The position numbers were made by a program, and so were the translations under genes. This document shows, one piece after another, positions 1 to 8,989 of a DNA stretch of 64,000 nt. The stretch spans positions 74,436 to 138,435 of the forward strand of contig NZ_FAOO01000007.1 in NCBI RefSeq assembly GCF_900070205.1. The letters run 5' to 3'. Position 1 is the stretch's first letter. Each line of letters opens with the position of its first letter. The stretch comes from Candidatus Thermokryptus mobilis (GTDB lineage Bacteria > Bacteroidota > Ignavibacteria > Kryptoniales > Kryptoniaceae). A model generated the notes under the pieces. That model was not told where the DNA came from. It searched no databases and worked only from the letters and a program-made list of their open reading frames with translations.

Positions 1-866
1 GAAGTATGATTGATCACAAGGTCAATTATGACTTTTATCCCGTTTTGATGCGCTGTTTTGATTAGTGATTTAAAATCATCCTCTGTCCCATAATCTGGAT
101 TGATTTGGAAGTAATCTCTTATTGAATATGGGCTACCGTAGGTTCCTTTTCTTTTGATTTCACCGATTGGATGTATTGGCATAAGCCAAATGACACTTAT
201 TCCGAGATCTTTTAGGCGTGGTATCTCTTTTTCAATCGCTTTGAAGTTTCCCTCTGGTGAAAAAGCTCTTGGGAAAATTTCATATATAACGGCATCTTTA
301 ACCCAATCGGGGGAAGTTCTCGCTTTTTTGTAATAAAATTCTCCTTTTAACAGCTCCTCAACCTTTGAGTATTCAACTATTTTAACTGGTTTATAAATCC
401 CACCTGGACCACCTTGATCAATCACCATTACGACGATTTCATTGATGCCTTGCTTTAAAAATTTCGTGATGTCAAAGTAAAATTCATCGCTATAGCCACG
501 GTGCTCCCCGACAAATTCTCCATTTAACCAAACTCCACAATCGTCGTCAACCCCGGAGAAAAAGATTGCATATTTTTTACTTTTATCAATTTTCTCAATT
601 CTAAAACTTTTGTAATACCAGGCAATTCCATCATACTTTGAAAAATTTGCGTATCTTTCCCAAAATCCTGGGACTTCAATCTCTGTCCAGTCGGTTCTAT
701 CAAAGTTAGAAGAATACCAAAGCTGTTCAAGCCCTTTGTCTTCGGGGTCAATTTTGAATAGCCATTTTCCATCAAGTTCAACAAGCATTTTCATATCAGA
801 TGTGTATTTTAGGGACGAGCAAGAGATAGGGAAAATTAAAAGCAAGATATAGAGAAATTTTTTCAT
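1..866 (-). CDS. GH13-type glycosidase lipoprotein, C-terminal part outside the window
   Basis: About 288 codons are visible; the frame runs off the left edge. The ATG at 866 opens a lipoprotein-like signal (MKK, a hydrophobic core, Cys at residue 16). A GH2-type sugar-binding jelly roll follows (motifs WYYKSF and GVWLNGEFVG). The barrel of an alpha-amylase family enzyme begins near residue 195 with DAVIYEIFPRAFS. Conserved region I (DLVINH) lies right at the edge. The catalytic Asp/Glu region is not visible, so substrate cannot be judged; an alpha-glucan or related sugar is inferred from the family. It starts 4 bases after the stop of the LamG/T9SS gene, so the two are probably co-transcribed and may both act on extracellular polysaccharide. 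I translated the visible part by hand. Confidence 0.8.
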   Translation of the reverse strand, partial: MKKFLYILLLIFPISCSSLKYTSDMKMLVELDGKWLFKIDPEDKGLEQLWYSSNFDRTDWTEIEVPGFWERYANFSKYDGIAWYYKSFRIEKIDKSKKYAIFFSGVDDDCGVWLNGEFVGEHRGYSDEFYFDITKFLKQGINEIVVMVIDQGGPGGIYKPVKIVEYSKVEELLKGEFYYKKARTSPDWVKDAVIYEIFPRAFSPEGNFKAIEKEIPRLKDLGISVIWLMPIHPIGEIKRKGTYGSPYSIRDYFQINPDYGTEDDFKSLIKTAHQNGIKVIIDLVINHT

Positions 867-870
867 AGGT

Positions 871-2523
871 TTATTTTATCGCTATCATTTTTCTTATTTC
901 AAAACCACGTTGCGTTTGAAGTTTGTAGAGATAGATTCCGCTCGTTATATCGCTATTTTTTACATTGTTCAGGTTAAATGTGACTTCGTGTCTTCCGGCG
1001 CTTTGAAATCCGTCAACGAGTACGGCTATTTCTCTTCCAACTATATCGTACACGGTGAGCCGTACATAAGTATCATTGAAGAGGTCGTAAATGATTTTTG
1101 TCTCAGCATTAAATGGGTTCGGGAAGTTTCCAATTATTTCAAAATCCTTTTTTAAGCCGAGCCCTATTTTAACTTCGTCCGAGTATTCGTAACTTCCATC
1201 TTTGTTGACTCGTTTTACTCTGTAATAGTAGAGAACATTGTCTTCCGCAAGGGTTTCGGTATATGAATATCTCTTTTGGTTTGAAGAGGCGATTTCAAAA
1301 ATTTGTTTATAAGTTTCATCGTCTCTTTTTCTTTCAAGTATGAACTTTTCAATGAACGATGGGTTATCAACTTCCCAATTTACAACGATATTGTTGGATT
1401 TTATCTCTGCGGTGATTTTGACACCAGATGAGTAAATGGGCGCTGTTGATTCAACAAGTTTAACCCCATTTGACTCTAAACCTGAAAAATTACCAATCGG
1501 AGTTGTTGTTTTGTCATCAAACTTAAGCAGGAAGGAGACATCGCTGTCAAGTTTCACATAATATTGGGAGAGTTTGCTTATCATATCAGGTCTTGATGTT
1601 TTGTAAAGCACGACCTCGTCAATAAGACCGTATTCAATTTTAACGCTCGGTCTGTTAAGTTCAAACATTTTTAAATTTGGTATGAAAATCTCTTCTGCTT
1701 TTACGCCATCAATGAAGAACTCAAGCGTGTTTTTTATCGGGTCGGCATTGATTATAAAATTATGCCAGGTGCCATCGCTTATAAATTTCGGGACATCAAT
1801 TTCAAACTTTCCAATTGAATTTTTAATCGCAAATGTCAACCTGCCAAATTTAATTCCGACATTTATAAAACTTTTATCAGGGATTGATGTCATTGAAATC
1901 ACATTAGCCCTCATTCCCGTGGTTTTAAGCCAAAATGAAAGTGTGAAACCGTTTTTAATGCTTTCATTGAGCGTAAATTTTATGTAGCCATTTTTATCAA
2001 ATCTAGCGCAAAATCCAGAAATCCTATCAGCGTTTGGCTTTACTTTTATGTTTGCTTGGTTTTCAAAGATTGAAGTTTCCTTTTTCGTCAAGTTGGAAGA
2101 AAGATTGATCGGGATTAATTTCAACTTAAAATCACCTGATGAGCTTGGATTTAAAATAAAGGCGTAGATTCGCATTGTTGATGAGTGATTGCCAATGTCA
2201 ACGAATGCGGAAAATTTTTCATCAAGATGGTTTTTCAGGTCAAGTTTTTCAATTATTTCGTTTGTGGCTGGTTGAAGGTTAAAAATTGAATCGTCAAGTG
2301 AAAGAGCTTCCATTGGGTTTAAATCACCTTCAATTGACATTATGATTAAAATCGTATCAAGTGGATTTGCGTAAAGTCCGAACATCGCTGAAAATTTTTC
2401 TCCTTTGACAACTTCATCGGGGCATTGGATAAAAGATATTCGCTGTGAGAGGGAAAATGAAGTAATAAGAAATAACAAGGCAATGATCAAGCGAATTCGC
2501 ATTGAACTTTTATCATCATCCAT
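871..2523 (-). CDS. secreted LamG/FN3 protein with T9SS sorting domain
   Basis: A 550-residue predicted secreted protein. A hydrophobic signal (MRIRLIIALLFLITSFSLS) begins at Met8, so the ATG at 2502 is a better start than the one at 2523, whose first residues are acidic. Residues ~165-330 resemble a LamG/concanavalin-like domain (FTLSFWLKTTG, GTWHNFIINAD, FFIDG). Residues ~375-455 look like fibronectin type III. The last ~85 residues are a T9SS type A sorting domain (NFPNPFN, YDIVGREI, SGIYLYKL, basic end). It should be exported through the outer membrane and anchored or released. The binding target is unknown. It lies between nuoI and the GH13-type gene in the same direction. Confidence 0.85.
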   Translation of the reverse strand: MDDDKSSMRIRLIIALLFLITSFSLSQRISFIQCPDEVVKGEKFSAMFGLYANPLDTILIIMSIEGDLNPMEALSLDDSIFNLQPATNEIIEKLDLKNHLDEKFSAFVDIGNHSSTMRIYAFILNPSSSGDFKLKLIPINLSSNLTKKETSIFENQANIKVKPNADRISGFCARFDKNGYIKFTLNESIKNGFTLSFWLKTTGMRANVISMTSIPDKSFINVGIKFGRLTFAIKNSIGKFEIDVPKFISDGTWHNFIINADPIKNTLEFFIDGVKAEEIFIPNLKMFELNRPSVKIEYGLIDEVVLYKTSRPDMISKLSQYYVKLDSDVSFLLKFDDKTTTPIGNFSGLESNGVKLVESTAPIYSSGVKITAEIKSNNIVVNWEVDNPSFIEKFILERKRDDETYKQIFEIASSNQKRYSYTETLAEDNVLYYYRVKRVNKDGSYEYSDEVKIGLGLKKDFEIIGNFPNPFNAETKIIYDLFNDTYVRLTVYDIVGREIAVLVDGFQSAGRHEVTFNLNNVKNSDITSGIYLYKLQTQRGFEIRKMIAIK

Positions 2524-2542
2524 AGGCGAATTTTAAATTTTG

Positions 2543-3061
2543 TTATCTCATCTTTTTCAAAAATTCAAGTCGTTCTTTCAATTTTGAAGCTGGGACTAAA
2601 AGTTTATCTTTTCCGAAGATCGCTTCCTCTCTGTTTGTGAAGACAAGTTCGTATTCGTCGCTCATAACGATTGCTTCTTCGGGGCAGACCTCTTCACATA
2701 AACCACAATAGATACAGCGCAACATATTTATCTCAAATTTTTTCGGGTATCTTTCTTTGTCAAGTTCAGTTTCTCCAGCGACCACTTCAATTGCAAGTGC
2801 AGGGCAAACCCGGGCACAGAGACCACAAGCAACGCACCTTTCAACGCCTGTTTCATCGTTATATACAAGAACGGGACGACCGCGAAAAGATGAAGGTGGT
2901 TTCCATTTAACATCCGGATATTCAAAAGTAAATTTCGGCTTGAAAATTTGACGAAATGTTATGGTTAAACCCTTGAAGATTTCAGGTAAATAAAGTCGTT
3001 CAAGAAGGTTAAGATTTGACCTTCGTTTTATTTTTGCTTTTCCATCTATTTTTTGTTCCAT
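2543..3061 (-). CDS. nuoI: NADH-quinone oxidoreductase subunit I (ferredoxin-type)
   Basis: Peripheral-arm subunit of respiratory complex I that carries clusters N6a and N6b toward the quinone site. Two CxxCxxCxxxCP motifs are visible ([12 protein letters not shown] and [12 protein letters not shown]). With the ATG at 3061 the protein is 172 residues, normal for NuoI. An upstream TTG at 3103 would overlap nuoH and is less likely. It directly follows nuoH in the G-H-I order. The next genes downstream are not Nuo subunits, so J-N must be elsewhere. Confidence 0.95.
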   Translation of the reverse strand: MEQKIDGKAKIKRRSNLNLLERLYLPEIFKGLTITFRQIFKPKFTFEYPDVKWKPPSSFRGRPVLVYNDETGVERCVACGLCARVCPALAIEVVAGETELDKERYPKKFEINMLRCIYCGLCEEVCPEEAIVMSDEYELVFTNREEAIFGKDKLLVPASKLKERLEFLKKMR

Positions 3062-3083
3062 GGTTATTTTTGTTGACTTTGTT

Positions 3084-4100
3084 TTATAGCAAAATTTTGA
3101 CAAGACCGGTTACAAGAACATTTAAAAGTGCAAGTGGGAGTAAAACTTGCCATCCAAGTCGCATCAGTTGATCGTATCTGAATCTTGGCAATGTCCACCT
3201 TACAAGCATAAAGAGGAAAATTATGATTCCAGCTTTTGCGAAGAAAACAATTATTTGTAAAATAGCTGCAAGGTTGGGATTTAATCCAGAGTATATGTCA
3301 ATAAACGGGAAATACCAACCGCCGAGGAAGAAAGCGGTCGTAAGCAAGCTTGCAGTTATGACATTTGTATACTCTGCTAAATAAAATGCGCCGAATTTCA
3401 TCCCTGAATATTCAGTGTGATAGCCAGCGACAAGCTCAGGTTCTGCTTCGGGTAGATCAAATGGTAGACGGTTTGTTTCAGCAAAAGCTGAAACGAGGAA
3501 AATTATAAATCCAACCGGCTGATAAAAAATGTTCCAAACATTCGCTTGTGATTTTATTATTTCATCAATTCTAATTGAACCGCTGACTAGAACAACTCCA
3601 ATAAGTGAAAGTCCAAGCGAAAGTTCGTAACTTATCATCTGCGCGGATGCTCTTAGGGCTCCAAGTAGCGAGTATTTGTTGTTTGACGACCAACCGCTCA
3701 AAGTAACTCCGTAGACACCCATAGAGCTTAATGCAAGTATGTAAAGAAAGCCAACATCCACATCAGCGACGATAAGTTTAATCTCTTTTCCGCCGATTAC
3801 GATTTTTTCTCCGATGGGCAAAACGGCTATTAGGCTGTATGCGACGAAAAGTGAGATTATAGGAGCTATTGTGTGCAATGTTTTGTCTGCATTTGCGGGT
3901 ATGATTTCCTCTTTGAAAAGTATTTTGATCAAGTCAGCAACAGGCTGAAAAAGCCCGAATGGACCAACACGATTAGGTCCAAGTCGGTCTTGGATAAAAG
4001 CAGAGATTCGCCTCTCAACATATGTTAAGATCGCAGCGACGGTCAAGAACAAGAGAATAAAAGCGATGGCTTTTAAGATGGCAATTAAAATTAATTCCAT
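3084..4100 (-). CDS. nuoH: NADH-quinone oxidoreductase subunit H
   Basis: Membrane subunit of complex I that forms much of the quinone-binding cavity. It has 338 residues, the usual length, with about eight hydrophobic segments. Family motifs are visible: [19 protein letters not shown] near residue 30 and [24 protein letters not shown] near residue 210. The ATG at 4100 is clear. The gene sits 22 bases after nuoG and 22 bases before the nuoI start used here, as expected for one transcript. Confidence 0.97.
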   Translation of the reverse strand: MELILIAILKAIAFILLFLTVAAILTYVERRISAFIQDRLGPNRVGPFGLFQPVADLIKILFKEEIIPANADKTLHTIAPIISLFVAYSLIAVLPIGEKIVIGGKEIKLIVADVDVGFLYILALSSMGVYGVTLSGWSSNNKYSLLGALRASAQMISYELSLGLSLIGVVLVSGSIRIDEIIKSQANVWNIFYQPVGFIIFLVSAFAETNRLPFDLPEAEPELVAGYHTEYSGMKFGAFYLAEYTNVITASLLTTAFFLGGWYFPFIDIYSGLNPNLAAILQIIVFFAKAGIIIFLFMLVRWTLPRFRYDQLMRLGWQVLLPLALLNVLVTGLVKILL

Positions 4101-4122
4101 AAGTGCTTTCGTTTTTGATTTT

Positions 4123-5826
4123 TTAATCCTTTTTTATCATTGCGCCGTTTTTCAAGTTCTCGTAAGACAGTCCTCTAAATTCACGGACAACGGTGGTGAT
4201 TTCCTCAAAGACGTCTTTTGCGGTTGTGTAAGTAAACTTCGCTCCAAGATTATTCGCTAATTCTGTGATGACTTTCCAAGATGGCTTAACATTTCTCCTT
4301 TCACCGCTTGCCCATCTGTCAAACGGTGTCCCAAAATTAAATAATCTTGCGTGTGCAAGTTCAGCCTTGTTTATTTCACCGGTGTTAGGTTTCGCCTCTC
4401 CGAATTTCCTCGGCTTGTAAAGCATATACGGTTCAATGTCCGATGGGAGAACGGCGATGTTAATTTTTTGAACCCTGCCTTCAAAGTTTGTGAAAGTTCC
4501 CTCTTTTTCGGCAAATGATGCGCTTGCGAAAACGACGCTCGCCTTTTCAACTGTCTTATTTTTATTTGTGGCGTGGACAATCACCTTGACCCCATCAAGT
4601 AGATTGTAAAGCTCATCATCAAGGACAATATCATCGTCCATGACATAGATAACTTTAAACTTTCGCTCTTTTAAACCATTCAAAATCGCATCAAGTCCAT
4701 ATCCATTTCCCGGTCGTATTCCAACAAGGTAAGCTCCAAGTGAGTTGGGAGTTTTGTCAGCCCTTATAAGGAAATTATCTTCGTCACCATCTTTAACATG
4801 CTTAATGAAGTCAATATATTTCGCTTTTAAAACTGTCTTGGCGAATTTCTGAAGGACGAAATTATCTTCATTCGTTGCGAATGGGGAACCAATGACGGCA
4901 ATTTCATCAGGTTTTACATTTTTTAAAATTGACACCGCTTCAGATATGGCTGTTTCCCAATCAACTTCAATTAAATCGCCATTTCTGCGAACCATAGGAG
5001 ATTTAATCCTGTCATCCGAGTTAACGGGGATATATGTAAATCTTCCATAATCACACATCCAGTATTTATTCACTTCCATATTTTGCCTTGGTGTGATTCT
5101 TAAAATTTGATTATTCCTGACCCAAAGATAAACATTGCAACCACGAGCGCAACCCGGACAAATGCTTTCAATCGCAGTCATATTCCAAGTTCTTTCCCTG
5201 AATCTGAAATCCCTTGAAGTTAAAGCTCCAACTGGACAGATGTCAATGATATTCATTGAATACGGATTGTCAAGTTTTTTCCCGGGGAAAGTTGTCAAAA
5301 CAACTCTATCTCCTCTTTGAGTAAATGTCAATTGCGGGTCTTTCACGACCTCATCAAAAAATCTAACACATCTTGAGCACATTATACATCTTTCAACATC
5401 AAGGACTATGTTTGCGCCAAGAGGAACTCTCTTCGGTTTATGAACTTTTTCTTCATCAAATCTGCTGTGCCCAGGTCCATAGATATATGTATAGTTTTGA
5501 AGTTTGCACTCACCAGCCTCGTCGCATATCGGGCAGTCAAGCGGGTGATTTATAAGTATAAATTCAAGAACAGCTTGTCTTGCTTTTACGACTTTTTCAC
5601 TTTTGGTATAAACGACCATTCCATCCGTGACCCTTGTGGCACAGGCGATGACTAACTTGGGCATTTTTTCAACCTCAACAAGACACATTCTACAATTTCC
5701 AGCTATTGACAAAGCGGGATGATAACAGAAATGCGGGATATCAATTCCAATTTCTTGAGCAGCTTGAAGTATTGTAAGTCCATCTTTTACTTCAACTGTT
5801 TTCCCATCTATTGTTATTTTGGCCAT
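4123..5826 (-). CDS. nuoG: NADH-quinone oxidoreductase subunit G, short form
   Basis: Electron-carrying subunit of the complex I peripheral arm. The N-terminus has the plant-type 2Fe-2S motif (CYHPALSIAGNCRMC and a fourth Cys in IACAT). Next come the His/Cys 4Fe-4S site (HPLDCPICDEAGEC), a ferredoxin-like pair (CIMCSRCVRF, DICPVGAL), and a CPGCARGC motif that opens the molybdopterin-type domain. With the ATG at 5826 it has 567 residues, far shorter than the ~900 of E. coli NuoG; the C-terminal domain is trimmed. A TTG at 5856 overlaps ald and was not chosen. Gene order ald-nuoG-nuoH-nuoI is seen directly; nuoE and nuoF are absent here. Confidence 0.93.
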   Translation of the reverse strand: MAKITIDGKTVEVKDGLTILQAAQEIGIDIPHFCYHPALSIAGNCRMCLVEVEKMPKLVIACATRVTDGMVVYTKSEKVVKARQAVLEFILINHPLDCPICDEAGECKLQNYTYIYGPGHSRFDEEKVHKPKRVPLGANIVLDVERCIMCSRCVRFFDEVVKDPQLTFTQRGDRVVLTTFPGKKLDNPYSMNIIDICPVGALTSRDFRFRERTWNMTAIESICPGCARGCNVYLWVRNNQILRITPRQNMEVNKYWMCDYGRFTYIPVNSDDRIKSPMVRRNGDLIEVDWETAISEAVSILKNVKPDEIAVIGSPFATNEDNFVLQKFAKTVLKAKYIDFIKHVKDGDEDNFLIRADKTPNSLGAYLVGIRPGNGYGLDAILNGLKERKFKVIYVMDDDIVLDDELYNLLDGVKVIVHATNKNKTVEKASVVFASASFAEKEGTFTNFEGRVQKINIAVLPSDIEPYMLYKPRKFGEAKPNTGEINKAELAHARLFNFGTPFDRWASGERRNVKPSWKVITELANNLGAKFTYTTAKDVFEEITTVVREFRGLSYENLKNGAMIKKD

Positions 5827-5848
5827 TTTCAAGGTTTTCTCTTTATTC

Positions 5849-6970
5849 TTAATCAAATTTGATCAAATCTTCAATTGGTGTATATTCAAGTCCGAAGGCA
5901 TCAGCCACACCTTTGTGGGTAACTTTGCCCTCTATGATGTTAACACCTCTTCGCAATTCTTTGTTCTCCTTTATCGCAATTTCAAAACCTTTATCTGCAA
6001 GTTCAATTATATAAGGCAAGGTAGCATTTGTAAGAGCGATTGTTGATGTCTTTGGGACGGCTCCTGGCATATTTGCTACACCGTAATGGACAACGCCGTA
6101 TTCAATGTAAACCGGGTCGTCGTGTGTTGTTGCTCTTATAGTTTCAATGCAACCGCCTTGGTCAACTGAGACATCAATTATAACTGCGCCCTCTTTCATC
6201 TGAGCAACCATTTCCTTAGTAACAAGTTTAGGTGCTTTTGCCCCAGGGATTAAAACCGCTCCAATTAAGACATCAGCACGCTTAACCGCTTTCAAAATGT
6301 TATATTCATTTGAAGCCATAGTTACTACATTTTTCGGCATTATATCGTCAAGATATCTCAATCTTTGCAAGTTCACATCAAGTATCGTAACCCTTGCACC
6401 AAGTCCAGCTGCAATTTTTGCTGCGTTTGTTCCAACGACACCACCTCCTATGATTGCAACATCTGCGGGTTCAACGCCTGGAACACCACCAAGTAAGATG
6501 CCACGCCCACCCATTGATTTTTCAAGATATTTTGCCCCCTCTTGCGGTGCCATTCTTCCCGCAATTTCACTCATCGGCTCAAGCAAAGGCAAGCTTCCAT
6601 CATCTTTTTGAACCGTTTCATAAGCAATCGCAATGCATCCAGATTTAATAACCGCTTCAGTCAATTCACGACTTGCTGCAAAGTGAAAATATGTGAAAAC
6701 TATCTGATCCCTTCTCAAAAGCTCGTACTCATATCCAATCGGCTCTTTGACTTTAACTATCATATCCGCCTTTGCGTAAATTTCCCTTGGGTCATCAACG
6801 ATTTCCGCGCCAGCATCACGGTAAAGTTCATCGCTAAAGCCACTCCCAAGTCCAGCTCCTTTCTCAACAAGCACTGTGTGCCCATGAGCTCTCAGAATTG
6901 AAACACCCGCTGGTAAAAGTGCTACCCTGTTTTCCATCCTTTTAATTTCTTTTGGGACTCCTATTATCAT
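5849..6970 (-). CDS. ald: alanine dehydrogenase
   Basis: Catalyses NAD-dependent reversible deamination of L-alanine to pyruvate and ammonia in the cytoplasm. The 373-residue product starts with the family signature MIIGVPKEIKRMENRVAL, carries FTYFHFAAS near residue 95, and has the Rossmann motif VAIIGGGVVGTNAA near residue 172. Length is typical. The start overlaps the end of the M16 peptidase gene by 29 bases, and nuoG follows 22 bases downstream. Sitting directly upstream of complex I genes, it may feed NADH from alanine into respiration, but that link is inference from position. Confidence 0.95.
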   Translation of the reverse strand: MIIGVPKEIKRMENRVALLPAGVSILRAHGHTVLVEKGAGLGSGFSDELYRDAGAEIVDDPREIYAKADMIVKVKEPIGYEYELLRRDQIVFTYFHFAASRELTEAVIKSGCIAIAYETVQKDDGSLPLLEPMSEIAGRMAPQEGAKYLEKSMGGRGILLGGVPGVEPADVAIIGGGVVGTNAAKIAAGLGARVTILDVNLQRLRYLDDIMPKNVVTMASNEYNILKAVKRADVLIGAVLIPGAKAPKLVTKEMVAQMKEGAVIIDVSVDQGGCIETIRATTHDDPVYIEYGVVHYGVANMPGAVPKTSTIALTNATLPYIIELADKGFEIAIKENKELRRGVNIIEGKVTHKGVADAFGLEYTPIEDLIKFD

Positions 6971-8261
6971 GGTGTTTCTCCAAATTGTTTTTACTTGGAT
7001 TGATTATTACTGTTGTAAATTTCTCCTCTTTCAAAATTTCTTGAGCCAAGCGTTGAACATCTTCTGGCTCAACCTTTTCAATCCTTTCTATTACTTCCTC
7101 AACTTCGGAATACTTCCCATTATAGACGAGCTCTATTTGTGCAAGGCGTTGCATCCTGTTTGACATGCTTTCAAGACCCATCAAAATTGAACTTTTAACC
7201 TGTGCCTTTGCCCTTTTTAGCTCCTCAGTTGAAATCCCATTTTCAACAATTGATCTAAACTCCCTAAAAATTATATCAAGCGTTCTATCAACATTTTTCT
7301 CATCCGAGGCGAAATAAACTCCAAAAATTCCCGAATCGTTGAACATTGAGTAAAATGAATAAATTGAATAAACAAGCCCATATTTTTCGCGGACATTTTG
7401 AAATAACCTTGAACTCATTCCATCTCCGAGCAATGTGTTAAGTAAAAGTACCTGATCCCTTCGTTCATCTTTCGCACCGTATGTCAAAACCCCCATACAA
7501 ATGTGCGATTGACTTGATGGCTTTTCTATAACATACTTTTTAGGATTTGAAATCTTCGGCGCCTCTCTTGTTTTGTAAACTCCATTCTTTGACCTTGTGT
7601 CTCTGAAATACCTGAGCACAAGTTCAACTAAATCATCATGCCTTAAATTTCCAGCAGCTGAAATGACGATATTCTCAGCGGTGTAAAACTTGTTTAAATG
7701 ATCAAATAGCTTTTCTCTCGTAAAACTTCCAACCGTTTCCCTCGTTCCAATGATAGGAAAACCTAAAGGATGCGGATATAAAAGTTGATATTCAAGAAGG
7801 TCACCGATATATTCTTCAAGGTCATCTTCTGTGTCATTTATTTCCTCGTAAACAACGAGTTTCTCTTTTTCTATTTCATTTTCTTCAAATGTTGGATTTT
7901 GAACCAAATCCGCTAAAACTTCAACTCCTTTTTCAAGCCATTCCCCCAAAATTCGGACATAAAAACAGGTATGTTCCTTCGTCGTGAAGGCATTCAAATA
8001 ACCACCTATGTCCTCAACAAATTCAGCAATTTCTTGGGCGCTCCTTTTCCTTGTCCCCTTAAAAACCATGTGTTCTATGAAGTGCGTAATTCCATTGTCA
8101 GTTTCATTCTCATCTCTTGAGCCAACATCAACCCAAACACCAAGCGAAACACTTCGCACATGCGGAACTGACTCTGAAACAATTCTTATTCCATTTTCAA
8201 GAACGGTTCGGTTGTATAGTGAAACGATATCTAATTTTTCATCACCTTTGCTTGCTATCAA
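6942..8261 (-). CDS. M16 family zinc peptidase (pitrilysin type)
   Basis: A 439-residue processing-peptidase-like protein. The inverted zinc motif HFIEH is at residues 60-64 (His60, Glu63, His64), with the third Glu ligand in the ENEIEKEKLVVYEEI stretch. The length fits the single-chain M16B family, and no signal peptide is seen, so it is probably cytoplasmic. A TTG at 8261 is used as start; AAGGAACC stands about six bases upstream as a plausible ribosome site. It is the first gene of the minus-strand run into ald and nuo. A strong promoter match lies about 48 bases upstream (8309-8339). Its substrate cannot be told from sequence. Confidence 0.93.
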   Translation of the reverse strand: MIASKGDEKLDIVSLYNRTVLENGIRIVSESVPHVRSVSLGVWVDVGSRDENETDNGITHFIEHMVFKGTRKRSAQEIAEFVEDIGGYLNAFTTKEHTCFYVRILGEWLEKGVEVLADLVQNPTFEENEIEKEKLVVYEEINDTEDDLEEYIGDLLEYQLLYPHPLGFPIIGTRETVGSFTREKLFDHLNKFYTAENIVISAAGNLRHDDLVELVLRYFRDTRSKNGVYKTREAPKISNPKKYVIEKPSSQSHICMGVLTYGAKDERRDQVLLLNTLLGDGMSSRLFQNVREKYGLVYSIYSFYSMFNDSGIFGVYFASDEKNVDRTLDIIFREFRSIVENGISTEELKRAKAQVKSSILMGLESMSNRMQRLAQIELVYNGKYSEVEEVIERIEKVEPEDVQRLAQEILKEEKFTTVIINPSKNNLEKHHDNRSPKRN

Positions 8262-8308
8262 CGGTTCCTTTCTTCTTTTTTCTTTTCAAAACACAGCTTT
8301 AGTTTTAC

Positions 8309-8339
8309 AAAATATATCAAGTCATCTTCAAATAGTCAA
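8309..8339 (-). promoter_or_regulatory. promoter for M16-ald-nuo run
   Basis: On the minus strand: TTG (8339-8337), exactly 20 bases, then TATATTTTG starting at 8316. This matches the Bacteroidetes-type pattern TTG / TAnnTTTG. It lies 48 bases before the TTG start of the M16 gene and downstream of the 45-residue membrane protein gene. Confidence 0.6.
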
Positions 8340-8345
8340 GGAGAT

Positions 8346-8483
8346 TTAAATGAACAAACCACTTTCGTCAAAAAGTTCTTCTTCCCTTTCCGGGGATGAA
8401 ATTTTTGAGATTAAAACTAACAAAGCGACTATAAGTGCGATCGGCAAAATAACAAAAAGAAGGAAATTTATCACATTTCTCAT
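8346..8483 (-). CDS. 45-residue single-pass membrane protein, coupled to NUDIX gene
   Basis: A small gene found by hand translation. Its ATG (8483-8481) overlaps the TGA of the NUDIX gene as ATGA, a sign of translational coupling. The 45-residue product has a short polar start, one hydrophobic segment (about residues 6-26) and an acidic tail (PEREEELFDESG). I do not recognise a family. It resembles small accessory subunits of membrane complexes only in general shape. It is followed by the promoter of the M16 run, so it probably ends the NUDIX transcript. Confidence 0.7.
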   Translation of the reverse strand: MRNVINFLLFVILPIALIVALLVLISKISSPEREEELFDESGLFI

Positions 8484-8989
8484 TTAAAATCACCTAAATT
8501 TGTTTTTAAGAAAGTATACGCTTTGGTAAGGACATTTATGCTGTTTTTATGTTTCAAATACTTTAACGCCTCATCAAGCGTGACCCAGGCATAGTCCTCG
8601 TGTTCATAAGACAGACGAACATCTTTTTGTTGTGTCTTTGCAAGATAATAATTCACCGTTTTATAAATTAATTTCCCGTGCATTCGGTAGTAATAACCCA
8701 CACTTTCTTTGAAACCACCGATAATTTCAATGTCTTTTATCCCCGTTTCTTCTTCAATCTCCCTTTTTACAGTTTCAATTTCACTTTCTCCTTTTTCAAC
8801 ATTTCCTTTTGGGAAATCCCAATGCCCGAGACCATACTTTAAGATCAAAAATTTCAACTGGCCATTCTCAACTCTGTAAATCACCGCTCCAGCTGAGTGT
8901 TCTCTTGTCAAGGTGACTTTTTCAAAATTGTTTTTCTTTTTAAATTTGTCAAAAAAACAATAAAATTCCAAAGTTGAAAAATCACTCAA
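8480..8989 (-). CDS. NUDIX hydrolase, Ap4A-hydrolase-like
   Basis: Hydrolyses nucleoside diphosphate-linked compounds. The NUDIX box is complete (GNVEKGESEIETVKREIEEE followed by TGI), preceded by GHWDFPKG, as in the small bis(5'-nucleosyl)tetraphosphatase-like enzymes. The start is uncertain: TTG codons at 8989, 8971 and 8911 are in frame. The one at 8911 begins just before the conserved REHSAGAVIYR, giving 143 residues, and avoids overlap with the divergent glycosyltransferase gene. The stop overlaps the start of the 45-residue membrane protein. Substrate is inferred from family only. Confidence 0.88.
   Translation of the reverse strand: MSDFSTLEFYCFFDKFKKKNNFEKVTLTREHSAGAVIYRVENGQLKFLILKYGLGHWDFPKGNVEKGESEIETVKREIEEETGIKDIEIIGGFKESVGYYYRMHGKLIYKTVNYYLAKTQQKDVRLSYEHEDYAWVTLDEALKYLKHKNSINVLTKAYTFLKTNLGDFK
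8918..8948 (+). promoter_or_regulatory. probable promoter for GT9 gene
   Basis: TTT (8918-8920), 20 bases, then TAAATTTG (8941-8948). The -7 element is a full match; the -33 has T in place of G. It ends 26 bases before the start codon, a distance close to that of the better promoters in this window. Confidence 0.45.
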
